DNA from: Cylindrospermum sp. NIES-4074
GTDB lineage: Bacteria; Cyanobacteriota; Cyanobacteriia; Cyanobacteriales; Nostocaceae
Direction of reading: 5' to 3'
NCBI GenBank assembly: GCA_003994795.1
Contig: AP018269.1
Location: forward strand, 6,775,648-6,839,647
Length of the DNA stretch: 64,000 nt
Positions 15,852-24,870 of this stretch are shown here, one piece after another. The stretch's first letter is position 1, and each line of letters begins with the position of its first letter. The notes under the pieces were generated by a model that was not told the origin of the DNA, did no database searches, and saw only the letters and a program-made list of their open reading frames with translations. A program made the translations under genes and the position numbers.

Positions 15852-17315
15852 TTAAGTAGAATTTTTGCACAAATCCAAATCTAGATTAATCCAACTCTCT
15901 AAATTTTGGTTTTTTTGATCCAACGCAGCGATGCGATAATTGGGTAAATGTTCCTCTCCTGAATTAAGCGCGGCAAAATACAAACGATATAATTCGCACG
16001 CAACAGTACATTCATTACCTATGAATTTCACAAGTCCCATACTTTCTAACTTATAGGCCAGTAGAGGTTCTAGGTAAATATTCCCCTGAGCATTAATTAT
16101 ATTTTTGAACGCAATCCGCACTTCTGGATAACTTTGGAGCGTTTCTAAACGACTCCGCAAATAATCGCTAAAAATTCCAGTTTGGCTAGCAGCATCATGC
16201 AACAACTTTTTCAGTGTCACCCCTCCCTGACACAAGTGATAAAGAGCTATATTCACTAAATAGGGATGCCCCCCCACAAGCTCCATAAGTTGTTTAGCTT
16301 GGCTCCCGTCTGTCCAATTTAATCCATAACAACGCGCCAAATTCTGTATTTCTTCCCAGTTAAACTCCGGCAATTTAATCATTAACCCCACATTAAATGG
16401 AGACTGATTAATATTTAAAGGAAGATAAAATTCTGTTGAATGAACTACAAGTAACCGGAGTTTTTGAAATGTTTCGGTGTTTTTAGCTTGTTCATACCAA
16501 AATCGTAGCAAGGGTAAAAAGTCGCGGGCAATGTGGGGATATTCAAAAACCCGATTCACTTCATTCAACGCCAAGACTAAGGGACTGTCGATTTGCGTCA
16601 ACACATACTCTTCAAAATATAAACTGCAACTTACCTTGCTGCCTATATCTTCATCCCAATAATCATCAAGCAGGGGTTTGAGATTCAACTGCTGACTAAT
16701 ATTGGCACATAGCCAGCGTAAAAATTTGTCGATAGAAGTAAAAACAACTTCATCTGCTGTCTGAAAGTCTAAACTGACACTGCGGTAACCAATTCCCACA
16801 GCGCGAGCAAGAATTCTATTCAGTAGAGAGCTTTTCCCCATGCGGCTAGGTGCTTTAATGCGAGTGACGCTCCCTGGTTTGCTGATTTCTTTATAGGCTA
16901 GTTCTTCACTTGGAGAACGCTTGATGTAAAACGGGGAATTAAGCGGTACTGGGCCACCAGGAAAATCTAAATCTTTCTCTATTACTGGATAAGGCAAATT
17001 ATCTTCTACCGCCCAACCGAGGCTGGATTTTTGCTGCCAAAATAACTGTGATTTGTTTGTCCCTGCTTGTTGATACTCCCTGAAGACAAAATGCACATTT
17101 TTTTTTGTTACTTTCTTTCCTACCGCTTCTGAAAGACATTGCCACATCTGGGTTCCAACTGCCTTGATGTAATCAGAAGTATAGGCAGAATCTTTGGCTA
17201 TCTCGCTGTAAGTCTGCCCTAACCATGACTGACGGAACACCAAGCGCTCGATGAAATTCAGCTTTTTGGGAAACAGAACTTTATCCAAAATTCGCAGGGC
17301 TTCATCTGCATCCAT
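15852..17315 (-). CDS. vMAP-type HTH fused to AAA-like NTPase
   Basis: A 487-residue protein. Residues 1-85 form a helical, HTH-like N-terminal domain (QSWLGQTYSEIAKDSAYTSD, then YIKAVGTQMWQCLSEAVGKK) common in cyanobacterial signalling and conflict NTPases of the vWA-MoxR-associated type. After a linker comes an AAA-like domain with a Walker A variant APSRMGKSS (Lys161) and a Walker B-like LVLALNEVNRVFEYP in which the usual Asp/Glu pattern is NEVN. The C-terminal helical part (LVGGHPYLVNIALYHLCQGG) is typical of the AAA_35 group. No WD40 or effector domain follows, so it lacks an obvious output module. Sensory or switch function is inferred from architecture. Soluble. Confidence 0.75.
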   Translation of the reverse strand: MDADEALRILDKVLFPKKLNFIERLVFRQSWLGQTYSEIAKDSAYTSDYIKAVGTQMWQCLSEAVGKKVTKKNVHFVFREYQQAGTNKSQLFWQQKSSLGWAVEDNLPYPVIEKDLDFPGGPVPLNSPFYIKRSPSEELAYKEISKPGSVTRIKAPSRMGKSSLLNRILARAVGIGYRSVSLDFQTADEVVFTSIDKFLRWLCANISQQLNLKPLLDDYWDEDIGSKVSCSLYFEEYVLTQIDSPLVLALNEVNRVFEYPHIARDFLPLLRFWYEQAKNTETFQKLRLLVVHSTEFYLPLNINQSPFNVGLMIKLPEFNWEEIQNLARCYGLNWTDGSQAKQLMELVGGHPYLVNIALYHLCQGGVTLKKLLHDAASQTGIFSDYLRSRLETLQSYPEVRIAFKNIINAQGNIYLEPLLAYKLESMGLVKFIGNECTVACELYRLYFAALNSGEEHLPNYRIAALDQKNQNLESWINLDLDLCKNST

Positions 17316-17678
17316 AAGTAAAAACTTCTGTCAAGTATTATTTAGTAAATTGTATTAAGTTCATATCGTCTCATTTATTACATATTTTTCTCACTTTTCT
17401 TACTTTTTTTTAAGCTTATATGTGACGCCATAGATTTTAAAGCTACTTCCAAAGTAAATATACTTAGAGTTTCTTATACATAAAAGCTAATAATAAATTT
17501 AAAAAATCAGTTATACTTACCCAGCAGCAAATTGCTGCACCTCAACGCATATACTGGTATCTTGAACCATTCTCAGTTAGTCTCCTAACCCGCCCAAAAC
17601 TGAAGTAGCCTACGGCAACGCTACGCGAACAGCTAAAGTGGACTAAAAGTTTTTCCCAGTCGTATAGGTTATTGGTTC

Positions 17679-17839
17679 CTCAGAGGATGTCTGAGAAGTA
17701 TCAAAATTGATCGAGATCCCCCCTTACCCCCCTTAAAAAGGGGGGGGGAATTTTCTTAAAGTCCCCCTTTTTAAGGGGGATTTAGGGGGATCTCCGGGTG
17801 CTTGATACATCACCAAAAAGTTTTCAGACATCCTCTCAG
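17679..17839. mobile_element. MITE-like element with nested inverted repeats
   Basis: Ends CTCAGAGGATGTCTGA...GTATCAA and, inverted, TTGATAC...TCAGACATCCTCTCAG are terminal inverted repeats. Inside, GAGATCCCCCCTTACCCCCC and CCCCCTTTTTAAGGGGG give a second nested stem. It has no coding capacity and is about 160 bp long. It is the only structure I recognise in the 1.16-kb gap 17316-18474; the rest is AT-rich, with a short AGTAGCCTACGGCAACGCTA repeat fragment near 17605. Confidence 0.65.
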
Positions 17840-18474
17840 AACTCATTCTGAGGCGTTTCCTGGGACTGGTGTAAGCTATGTATATGGAAACCTTTAAAGG
17901 AAACTTAACACGCAAAATCATATCCGTAAAAGGCGTCACTAGACAGCAACTAAATAGTGGTTACGAGGTTTGTTGAGCTAACCATGAAATGGCAATAAGT
18001 GCTTTTGACCGATTCTACAGTGAGTATAAAAATAATATTTTTGTGATAAAAGTAATAAAAGTAATGTATTTTTAGTCTGAATTTAAAAAAGGATGATTAC
18101 AAGTTTAAAAATAGTGTACTTTAAACATTATCAGGACTAAAGCAGCGCCTTGCATGTCTTAGGTCTTCTCTAAGAGACGCTGTGTGAAAACAGTTCCTAA
18201 AAATCCTATTTTTTCGTACCTTGTGCGTAAATAATGATTATATTCAACGCTGAAAAACTCAAAGTCAGGGAAAAAACTAATAATTGTATTCAAATTCTAA
18301 TAAATTGGCATACCAATGATGCTTTAGTCTAGATTCGGTATTGGGTAATTAAGTATTTATATATTATTGTAAGAAGAGGCTTTTAAAGCCTACCTTAGTG
18401 GAATTTCACTTGGTAAGTAAGCTAGTTTAATACTCATATTAATCTATCTGCTACTAACAGAGCTACATCAGGCT

Positions 18475-19632
18475 ATGTTTAAGCATAGTAATATTTTTAG
18501 TCTCGTTAAAGGAGTTGACTATATTGTGGATATACTCTCTGAAGCAATTCAAGATAATTTAACTACCCTCGCAACTGTCGGACTTTTGGCAGGCATAGTA
18601 TCCTTGGTTGTAACTTTTCTATTTGTTTTGATATTTTTATTAAAGAAAATGAATGAATTATTGACTCATCGCTTCTTGTCTCCTCAAGGAAGAGAAATAT
18701 ATCAGCAAGTTGTTTCTCCTTATGAAAAGCGCTTAGGATTAGTTACTGTTCTCATACTTATTGACATCAGCCTCTTAATTATTCCTAAACCAGATTGGCT
18801 CAAGTATTTAGAATTTATTCTTGCCATATCACTAACCATTACAATTGGCTGGTTAGGCTCCCGCTTGTTCACACAATTTTTTGCTGCTTACCTGCGAGAA
18901 TCTGCCACTAGGCGAAAAATCAACGGTGAGTTATTAGTAATAGTTAACGTTTTAGCAGATGTAGTGATTTGTTTTGCCCTCGTCCTAATTTTTGCTCAGA
19001 TACATCAAATAAATCTATTAGGTGTAATAGCCAGTTTAGGAATTGGAGGACTAGCAGTTGCTTTCGCTGCTCAACAAACTTTACAGCAGATATTTGGGGG
19101 AATAGTTCTTTATATTGACAGACCTTTTGTTGTTGATGACTATATCGGTTTACCTGATGGCACATTTGGCAAAGTTGAATCAATTGGTTTACGTTCTACA
19201 AAAATTCGTAATTCTGGCAAAGGAACGTTAAGCATAGTACCTAATGATTCCCTCATCCAATTAAGTATTGAGAACTTCACAGGAGCAAGAAAAGTCGTTT
19301 CTCTAATTTATTTAACTTTCTATCAAACCATTCCTGAACAAGAAAGAGCTTTGATTCGTCAAGTAATCTTAGAAAGTACCAAGGATTTATTTGGGATCGA
19401 CTCCCGCAACACTGTAGTCAATTTCAAAGATATTTTTCACAATGGAAAAGCTAATGTGACTCAAGCTCAAATTAACTTTTTTATTCTTGGTTATGGTGAA
19501 ATGGGAATGGATATGCGCTATCAGCTACTAGAGATAGCCAAACAAAATATTAGTCTTCAACTTAAAGAATATGGACTCAGTTTTGAGATTGAAGAAAAAC
19601 CAGTTAACATTGATGCACCCATTACTATCTAA
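18475..19632 (+). CDS. MscS-family mechanosensitive channel (first of pair)
   Basis: A 385-residue membrane protein with an N-terminal extra helix (residues about 35-65), two more helices, and then the MscS pore signature GVIASLGIGGLAVAFAAQQT near residues 182-201. The beta domain follows (LYIDRPFVVDDYIGLPDGTF, then VESIGLRSTKIRN, ending IVPNDSLI) and the alpha/beta C-terminal domain. These channels open under membrane tension to release solutes at hypo-osmotic shock. A paralogue starts 6 bases after its stop, so the two are almost certainly one transcript. Confidence 0.9.
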   Translation: MFKHSNIFSLVKGVDYIVDILSEAIQDNLTTLATVGLLAGIVSLVVTFLFVLIFLLKKMNELLTHRFLSPQGREIYQQVVSPYEKRLGLVTVLILIDISLLIIPKPDWLKYLEFILAISLTITIGWLGSRLFTQFFAAYLRESATRRKINGELLVIVNVLADVVICFALVLIFAQIHQINLLGVIASLGIGGLAVAFAAQQTLQQIFGGIVLYIDRPFVVDDYIGLPDGTFGKVESIGLRSTKIRNSGKGTLSIVPNDSLIQLSIENFTGARKVVSLIYLTFYQTIPEQERALIRQVILESTKDLFGIDSRNTVVNFKDIFHNGKANVTQAQINFFILGYGEMGMDMRYQLLEIAKQNISLQLKEYGLSFEIEEKPVNIDAPITI

Positions 19633-19637
19633 CTACA

Positions 19638-20774
19638 ATGCAACTGCTATTTATTAATATAAAGAATTGGTTGGTATTTGACGAAGCAACCCGTAAGTTT
19701 TTCATATTACTGGGAATAAACCTGGCATCGTTCTTTTTCTTCGTTCTCCTATCTCTGGTAGTTGGAAAATATACATTTCAATTGTTGAAAATAATCAGCC
19801 AGAGATTTTTTCCTAGACCAGTAGCAAGGATTTATGACACCTTAATTACTCCTCTAGAAAAGATAGTTAGAATTACAGGAACATTAATTCTCGTTTCTCT
19901 ATGTTTGAATTTGATTCAAACATATACAGGTTTTTATCAGTTTTTAAAATTTTTCCTGAATTTAGCATTAGTTATCAGTTTTGCTGTACTAGCGTCAGGC
20001 TTATTCCGTCAATCATTGCGGTTTTACGGAATTGACTTACTTCGCAAAATTGGTTTAGAAGTTGATGAATTACTGCTTGTTTTTGAAACTATTGCCAATA
20101 CTGTCATCGGGTTTGTTGCAGCTATAGCATTTGCTCAAAGCCAGAACGTTAATTTAATTGGTTTACTAGCTGGGTTAGGTATTGGGGGTTTAGCAGTTGC
20201 TTTTGCTGCTCAAAACACTTTGCAACAGCTGCTAGGAACAATTGTTTTGTACTTAGATCGTCCTTTTGCTCCTGGAGAATATATTCGAGTAAATTTAAGT
20301 TCTCAGGGTACATTATTGGCCCGTGTCGAATCTATTGGACTACGTTCAACAAAGCTGCGAACTCTTGCTAAAAGTACCCTGATTATAGTTCCTAACTCAA
20401 TTTTAGCTGAAGCTGACATTGAAAACATTACCAGAGGTAAAAAGGTAATGGTCTTGCTCTATCTTGATTTTGCTCGCAGCTTAGAAAAATCAGAACAAGC
20501 ATTACTTGAAAAAGTGGTTAGGGAAAGTACTAGTGGTTTATTTGGAATTGACCCTGAAAGTACAAAAATTAATTTATACCCTCAAGAAGAGCAAGCAGGA
20601 GTTCGCGCTAGGGTGAGTTTCTTTATTCTGGGTTCAAATGAAAATTCCATTGACTTCCGCAAGCGGCTACTAGAATTAGCTAATGAAGGGATAACGAAAA
20701 AGCTGATTGAATATGGTATAGAATTCACTATGCAAGAACCAACAATATATGTAGATTCAAATGTAATAATTTAA
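19638..20774 (+). CDS. MscS-family mechanosensitive channel (second of pair)
   Basis: A 378-residue paralogue of the preceding gene with the same layout. It has N-terminal helices (residues about 22-45, 85-105), the pore helix LIGLLAGLGIGGLAVAFAAQ and NTLQQLLGTIVLYLDRPFAP, VESIGLRSTKLRT, and a C-terminal alpha/beta domain ending in YVDSNVII. It contains a short insert NLSSQGTLLA in the beta domain. The 6-base spacing indicates translational coupling. The pair may form hetero-oligomeric channels, which is inference. Confidence 0.9.
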   Translation: MQLLFINIKNWLVFDEATRKFFILLGINLASFFFFVLLSLVVGKYTFQLLKIISQRFFPRPVARIYDTLITPLEKIVRITGTLILVSLCLNLIQTYTGFYQFLKFFLNLALVISFAVLASGLFRQSLRFYGIDLLRKIGLEVDELLLVFETIANTVIGFVAAIAFAQSQNVNLIGLLAGLGIGGLAVAFAAQNTLQQLLGTIVLYLDRPFAPGEYIRVNLSSQGTLLARVESIGLRSTKLRTLAKSTLIIVPNSILAEADIENITRGKKVMVLLYLDFARSLEKSEQALLEKVVRESTSGLFGIDPESTKINLYPQEEQAGVRARVSFFILGSNENSIDFRKRLLELANEGITKKLIEYGIEFTMQEPTIYVDSNVII

Positions 20775-21457
20775 TTACATTGTTCAGAGAAAATTCAGGA
20801 ACCCGCAGTGAAGATAATAGAAGGCTTATGCTCTTCCCTCCCTCAGTAGTTAATGCAGCACACGTACAGTGAGACAGCGAAATAATTCTATTGTTGATTA
20901 ATAACCCATACTTTATCTTAGTTTTGAATATTTATTGATAATAAATATTCAAGTAGGAGAGGGAGAAGATAGCTTTTCTCATTTCTCTCTCCCTATTTAG
21001 TGATGATTATTGTATACAATTATTTCTATATTTATGTGCCAAAACAGACTAGATTTTAACATATCAAGAATACTCTCTATTTCACCTACCTATGAACAAG
21101 TTAATAGCCATTTCAGCAAGCTCAGAAATATTTGGCAAATGTTAAGAGAACCTGTAGTTATGAATAGCGTCAATCTACCTCATAGCCTATGTGCTTTGTC
21201 TAATCTTTTGAATTTAGAAAACAAAAATTTTACTTGCTAATAAGTGGAAGAATCTGTATATTATAAACAGCACTTTGACTTCTTAATCAATACAACCTAA
21301 AAAGCCTTCTTTTGTTTTGCCTGTTACTTATTGCTTACATACACAAGTAAGTTTAGTAATCAAATCAGACTGCTAAAGTCAATAGTTAGCTATTACAATT
21401 TCCTGGTTTCAAAAACCTGCAAAATAGTTTGTTTTGAAAGTATCAAGAGGTTTTTCT
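20775..21457. other. Gene-free stretch before the amine/sugar cluster
   Basis: AT-rich. It contains an imperfect stem at about 20956-20995 (AGGAGAGGGAGAAGATAGC and TTCTCATTTCTCTCTCCCTA) that could terminate the MscS operon. A 76-codon frame at 21010-21240 lacks a ribosome binding site and recognisable features, and is not called. The first aminotransferase promoter must lie in the last part. Confidence 0.45.
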
Positions 21458-22801
21458 ATGCATTCTTTTGAAGAAGTATCGTCGAATCTAGAATCTGAAT
21501 TTGAAAAAAGCTCTCAAGCAGCGCTTACCAAAATGATGAATTTAGAGCCAAATATTCATCAGCTAATCTATCACCATGTTAGCGACACTAAGATGGTGAA
21601 AGGGAAAGGAATATATCTTTACGATGCAGAGGGCAATCGTTATATTGACTGTGCAGCCGCAACATTTAATTTATCTTTAGGGTATGGTCATTCAGAGGTT
21701 CTGCAAGCAGTAAAAGAGCAAGCTGAACAGTTAATTCATGTCACTTCAACATTTCAAACTGACCCAATTAACACCGTTGTCAGAAAGTTGGTAGAAGTTT
21801 CCCCCGAAAACCTGACGCTAGTGCATCCCAAAGTCTCTAGTGGTTCTGTAGCAAATGAAGGTGCAATTAAAATTGCTCAACGGTATACAGGAAAAAGAGA
21901 CGTCATTACATTGTTTCGTAGTCACTTAGGGCAAACAATGATGATGACAAGTATGTCAGGAAATGCTTTTCGTAAAGAACCTTTTCCTAACTTGTTTCCT
22001 GGAAGTATTCAAGTACCTGATCCATATTGTCATCGCTGCTTCTACAAACAAAAACCCAAGACATGCGACTTTTTGTGTGTAGAACGAATCCATGACTTTA
22101 TAGAATATGGAAGTTCTGGAAGTGTTGCCTGTATTGTTGTCGAACCCATTTCTGGTAATGGTGGCAATATTGTCCCGCCTCCAGGATATTTTCAAGCCCT
22201 CAAAAAACTCTGTGATGAGAAGGGTATTATTCTGATCTTTGATGAGATCCAAACTGGTATTGGTCGAACAGGCAAAATGTTTGCCGCCGAGTACTTTGGT
22301 GTACAACCTAACATTATCACTGCGGCCAAGGGTCTTGGTGGTACAGGGTTTCAGTTTGCCGCCATCTTAACTGAAGAGAGGTTAGGTGGTCTTGAAGGAC
22401 ATCACCATTCCTTTACTTTTGGTTCCAACGTTCTTGCAGCTGCCGCCGCTGCCAAGACCCTTGATATTGTCAGCCAACCTCAATTTCTCAAAAATGTTGA
22501 AATTGTTGGCAAATATATCATGGAGCGCCTTCACAAAATGCAAGAAAAATACAGCTTCATTAGTGATGTTCGTGGTGTAGGATTGATGATTGGAGTTGAG
22601 ATTTCTGATCATGAGGGTAATCCAAATACGGATCTAACTAACTATATTGCTGAAGTAGCCATGAAGCACGGCTTGATTATTAGAACTTCTCGCTATGGTT
22701 ATGGGAATGTATTCAAGATCCGTCCGCCATTAATTATCACATTAGAAGAGTCTGAGCAGTTATGCGATCTACTTGAAAAAGTTCTCACAGAGGTTGGATG
22801 A
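21458..22801 (+). CDS. Class III PLP aminotransferase (AT1)
   Basis: A 447-residue class III (GABA/ornithine-type) aminotransferase. The start at 21458 has AAGAGG seven bases upstream; an upstream TTG would add eight poorly supported residues. The PLP lysine is in [13 protein letters not shown] (Lys291), preceded by the cofactor-binding Asp in [14 protein letters not shown]. It carries four cysteines in the pattern C-x2-C-x8-C-x3-C (Cys191/194/203/207), shared exactly with the second aminotransferase at 24871; such clusters bind Fe-S or zinc in some GABA-aminotransferases. It probably moves an amino group onto a keto or aldehyde group of a small substrate. The substrate is not determinable, but the neighbours suggest a sugar or polyol. 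Confidence 0.88.
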   Translation: MHSFEEVSSNLESEFEKSSQAALTKMMNLEPNIHQLIYHHVSDTKMVKGKGIYLYDAEGNRYIDCAAATFNLSLGYGHSEVLQAVKEQAEQLIHVTSTFQTDPINTVVRKLVEVSPENLTLVHPKVSSGSVANEGAIKIAQRYTGKRDVITLFRSHLGQTMMMTSMSGNAFRKEPFPNLFPGSIQVPDPYCHRCFYKQKPKTCDFLCVERIHDFIEYGSSGSVACIVVEPISGNGGNIVPPPGYFQALKKLCDEKGIILIFDEIQTGIGRTGKMFAAEYFGVQPNIITAAKGLGGTGFQFAAILTEERLGGLEGHHHSFTFGSNVLAAAAAAKTLDIVSQPQFLKNVEIVGKYIMERLHKMQEKYSFISDVRGVGLMIGVEISDHEGNPNTDLTNYIAEVAMKHGLIIRTSRYGYGNVFKIRPPLIITLEESEQLCDLLEKVLTEVG

Positions 22802-23023
22802 AGGACTACATTTTGTGTTTAGCTGAATACGTTTATCAGGAAATTTCCAAGAGTCAGGGTAAATTAAAAAATCGCTCTGTTAATGGGTACTCACCTGGAG
22901 GTTCAGAACTTCTCGCTATGGTTATGGAAATGTATTCAAGATCCGTCCGCCATTAATTATCACATTAGAAGAGTCTGAGCAGTTATGCGATCTACTTGAA
23001 AAAGTTCTCACAGAGGTTGGATG
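22682..23023. repeat. 119-bp direct repeat of the AT1 3' end
   Basis: Bases 22682-22800, the last 39 codons of AT1, recur at 22905-23023 with a single difference (GGGAATG versus GGAAATG). The second copy ends at the same GAGGTTGGATG but continues with TAGG. The near identity points to a recent duplication or recombination scar. The remaining bases to 23167 show no gene. Confidence 0.95.
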
Positions 23024-23167
23024 TAGGATCATCCAGATCCTGGCATCTGGATGAAGTATTCACAATTAATTTAACTAAAAAATGACAGGTTTTATCGGTA
23101 GATGCCATCGCTGCCGTATATTATAATTTTGATGAAATATTGTGACAACACGTTCTTAGGAAACAGC

Positions 23168-24139
23168 ATGATTCTCGCAGGTGATATTGGTGCAACAAAT
23201 AGCCGCTTGGCAGTGTTTGATGACAACCTTGTAGTCGTCGAACAACATGTCTATAAAAGTCAAGAGTACAACAGTTTCAAGGATATAGTTTGTAAATTCC
23301 TTGAAAGTTACAGCTATCCTATCAAAGCTACTTGTTTTGGCTTACCAGGCCCAGTAAGAGAGGGTAAATGCAAGTTAACGAATGTACCTTGGAAAGTCGT
23401 TGATGCTACCGAACTGTCTGAAGTGGTTAATAGTCCTGTTGCTTTAATCAATGATGCGGAAGCCAATGCTTATGGCTTGGAAACATTGCGGGATGATGAG
23501 TTGGTGACATTGAATGTTGGCAGCAAGATACCGGGGGGCAATCGGGCTGTCGTAGCAGTGGGCACTAGCCTGGGAGAAGCGCTCCTGATAGAGGTAGAAG
23601 GTCGATTTCACGCACTCGGTACGGAAGGTGGAAATGCCGACTTTGGTCCATTTGATGACCTGCAATGGGAACTAATTCGTTACACCCAAAGCAAGTACAA
23701 ACGTGTAAGCTATGAAGTGATTCTCGGCGGGCAAGGTTTAGTACAAATTTATAATTTTCTCCGCGACACAGGTTATGGTGCCAGTCCCCTATGGCTGGAG
23801 CAGGAGATGCAGGTTGGAGACAAGGCAGCAGCCATCAATAACGCTGCTCAGAGCGGCCAATGTCAGTTATGCGTGCAAGCACTTGATTTATTTGTATCTA
23901 TTTTAGCAGCAGAATGTGGAAATGCCGCTGTGAAGTATTTCAGTACAGGGGGGATCTACCTCGGTGGCGGCATGGCACCCAATATTCTCAAAAACCTGCG
24001 TCAACCCTTGTTTGTAGAAAACTTTATCAATAAGGACAAGATGCGTGAATTTTTGAAGGCTATCCCTGTGTATGTGATTCTCAATCAATATACAGCCTTA
24101 CAGGGGGCAGCTTGGTACGCTAAAAGAAGTATCTCCTAA
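23168..24139 (+). CDS. glk: Glucokinase (Glk family)
   Basis: A 323-residue Glk-family hexokinase-fold kinase. The ATG at 23168 follows AGGAAACAGC and begins MILAGDIGATNSRLAVFDD, the phosphate-binding motif; a longer frame from 23102 adds residues unlike the family. Other marks are ATCFGLPGPVREGKCKLTNV near residue 60, the catalytic Asp in LINDAEANAYGLE, the sugar-binding GTEGGNADFGP near 156, and STGGIYLGGGMAPNI near the C-terminus. It should phosphorylate glucose or a related sugar with ATP. It lies between the two aminotransferases. Fragments of two other copies occur at 29158 and 52993. Confidence 0.88.
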   Translation: MILAGDIGATNSRLAVFDDNLVVVEQHVYKSQEYNSFKDIVCKFLESYSYPIKATCFGLPGPVREGKCKLTNVPWKVVDATELSEVVNSPVALINDAEANAYGLETLRDDELVTLNVGSKIPGGNRAVVAVGTSLGEALLIEVEGRFHALGTEGGNADFGPFDDLQWELIRYTQSKYKRVSYEVILGGQGLVQIYNFLRDTGYGASPLWLEQEMQVGDKAAAINNAAQSGQCQLCVQALDLFVSILAAECGNAAVKYFSTGGIYLGGGMAPNILKNLRQPLFVENFINKDKMREFLKAIPVYVILNQYTALQGAAWYAKRSIS

Positions 24140-24324
24140 CACTAGAACATCAATATGATGGGTTGTGTCATCAAATATTAAGTGATAGCATAACCCCTCA
24201 TTTTAATGACCCCTAACTTAGGGAACTGCATAAATGTGTTAACCCTATGGAAAGATAATGCCCAGATAATGAGTAACATCTAAGATGGACTTCACACTCC
24301 TTGTTTTTTTATTTGTCAATTGCT

Positions 24325-24700
24325 CCTTATATTGAGCGTCACCTAAATAAAAACTAACAAACAAGAAGTACGAGAAAGAAATAGAACAGACAACATTAGA
24401 CCTCTTGGATAAATCCTTAAAATCTCATATTGAGCGGAGCAAAACATCTCTGGGATTCTTTCCTTCGGAACACTTTTATACGAGATGCTACACGTTAGCG
24501 TTGTCGTAGCCTCTCGTATAGAAGCCATGCCCACAAGGCTTTACGCGAATACTACACTGGGTTTCGTAATGCCTCTGGCCTCCGTCGGGGATACAGAATG
24601 ATATGCTTAATTTTTCGACTTATGCAAGAAAGAAGTCTATTATATAAACAAAAGTAATTCTATTTATCTTGTTACTCATTGCTTTATTCGTTTACCACAT
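24325..24700 (+). pseudogene. Remnant of the EamA-gene 5' region, interrupted by a MITE
   Basis: Bases about 24325-24396 (TTGCTCCTTATATTGAGCGT, then AACTAACAAACAAGAAGTAC) match the leader and first codons of the EamA gene at 30718-30790. Bases 24650-24695 (TTCTATTTATCTTGTTACTC, then GCTTTATTCG) match the next coding stretch at 30812-30852. The 240 bases between are a MITE. The rest of the gene is absent. This is a degenerate partial copy of a gene 6.4 kb away. Confidence 0.8.
24397..24639. mobile_element. MITE-like element inside the EamA remnant
   Basis: The ends TAGACCTCTTGGATAAATCC and, inverted, TAGACTTCTTTCTTGCATAA are related terminal inverted repeats. An inner hairpin TATACGAGATGCTAC/GTAGCCTCTCGTATA is also present. 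It interrupts an otherwise alignable copy of the EamA 5' region, which independently fixes its boundaries. No coding capacity. The remaining 24140-24324 and 24701-24870 show no gene. Confidence 0.7.
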
Positions 24701-24870
24701 GATTGTGTGCCTAATGTGTTATTTTTAAAATCTTATTCAAAAACAGAACAATAATAAAAGCCTTTTCAAAATTTTTATTTTTTTGCCTGATATAAAACTA
24801 TGCTTTTTTATTTATTTATGGTAATGTTTGTTGAGCAATAAAATCAAAAGTAATTAAAATTTACGCAAAA

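Noticed and set aside
21010..21240. 76-codon plus-strand reading frame
   Set aside because: AT-rich, no ribosome binding site, no recognisable domain, membrane segment or neighbour relationship.
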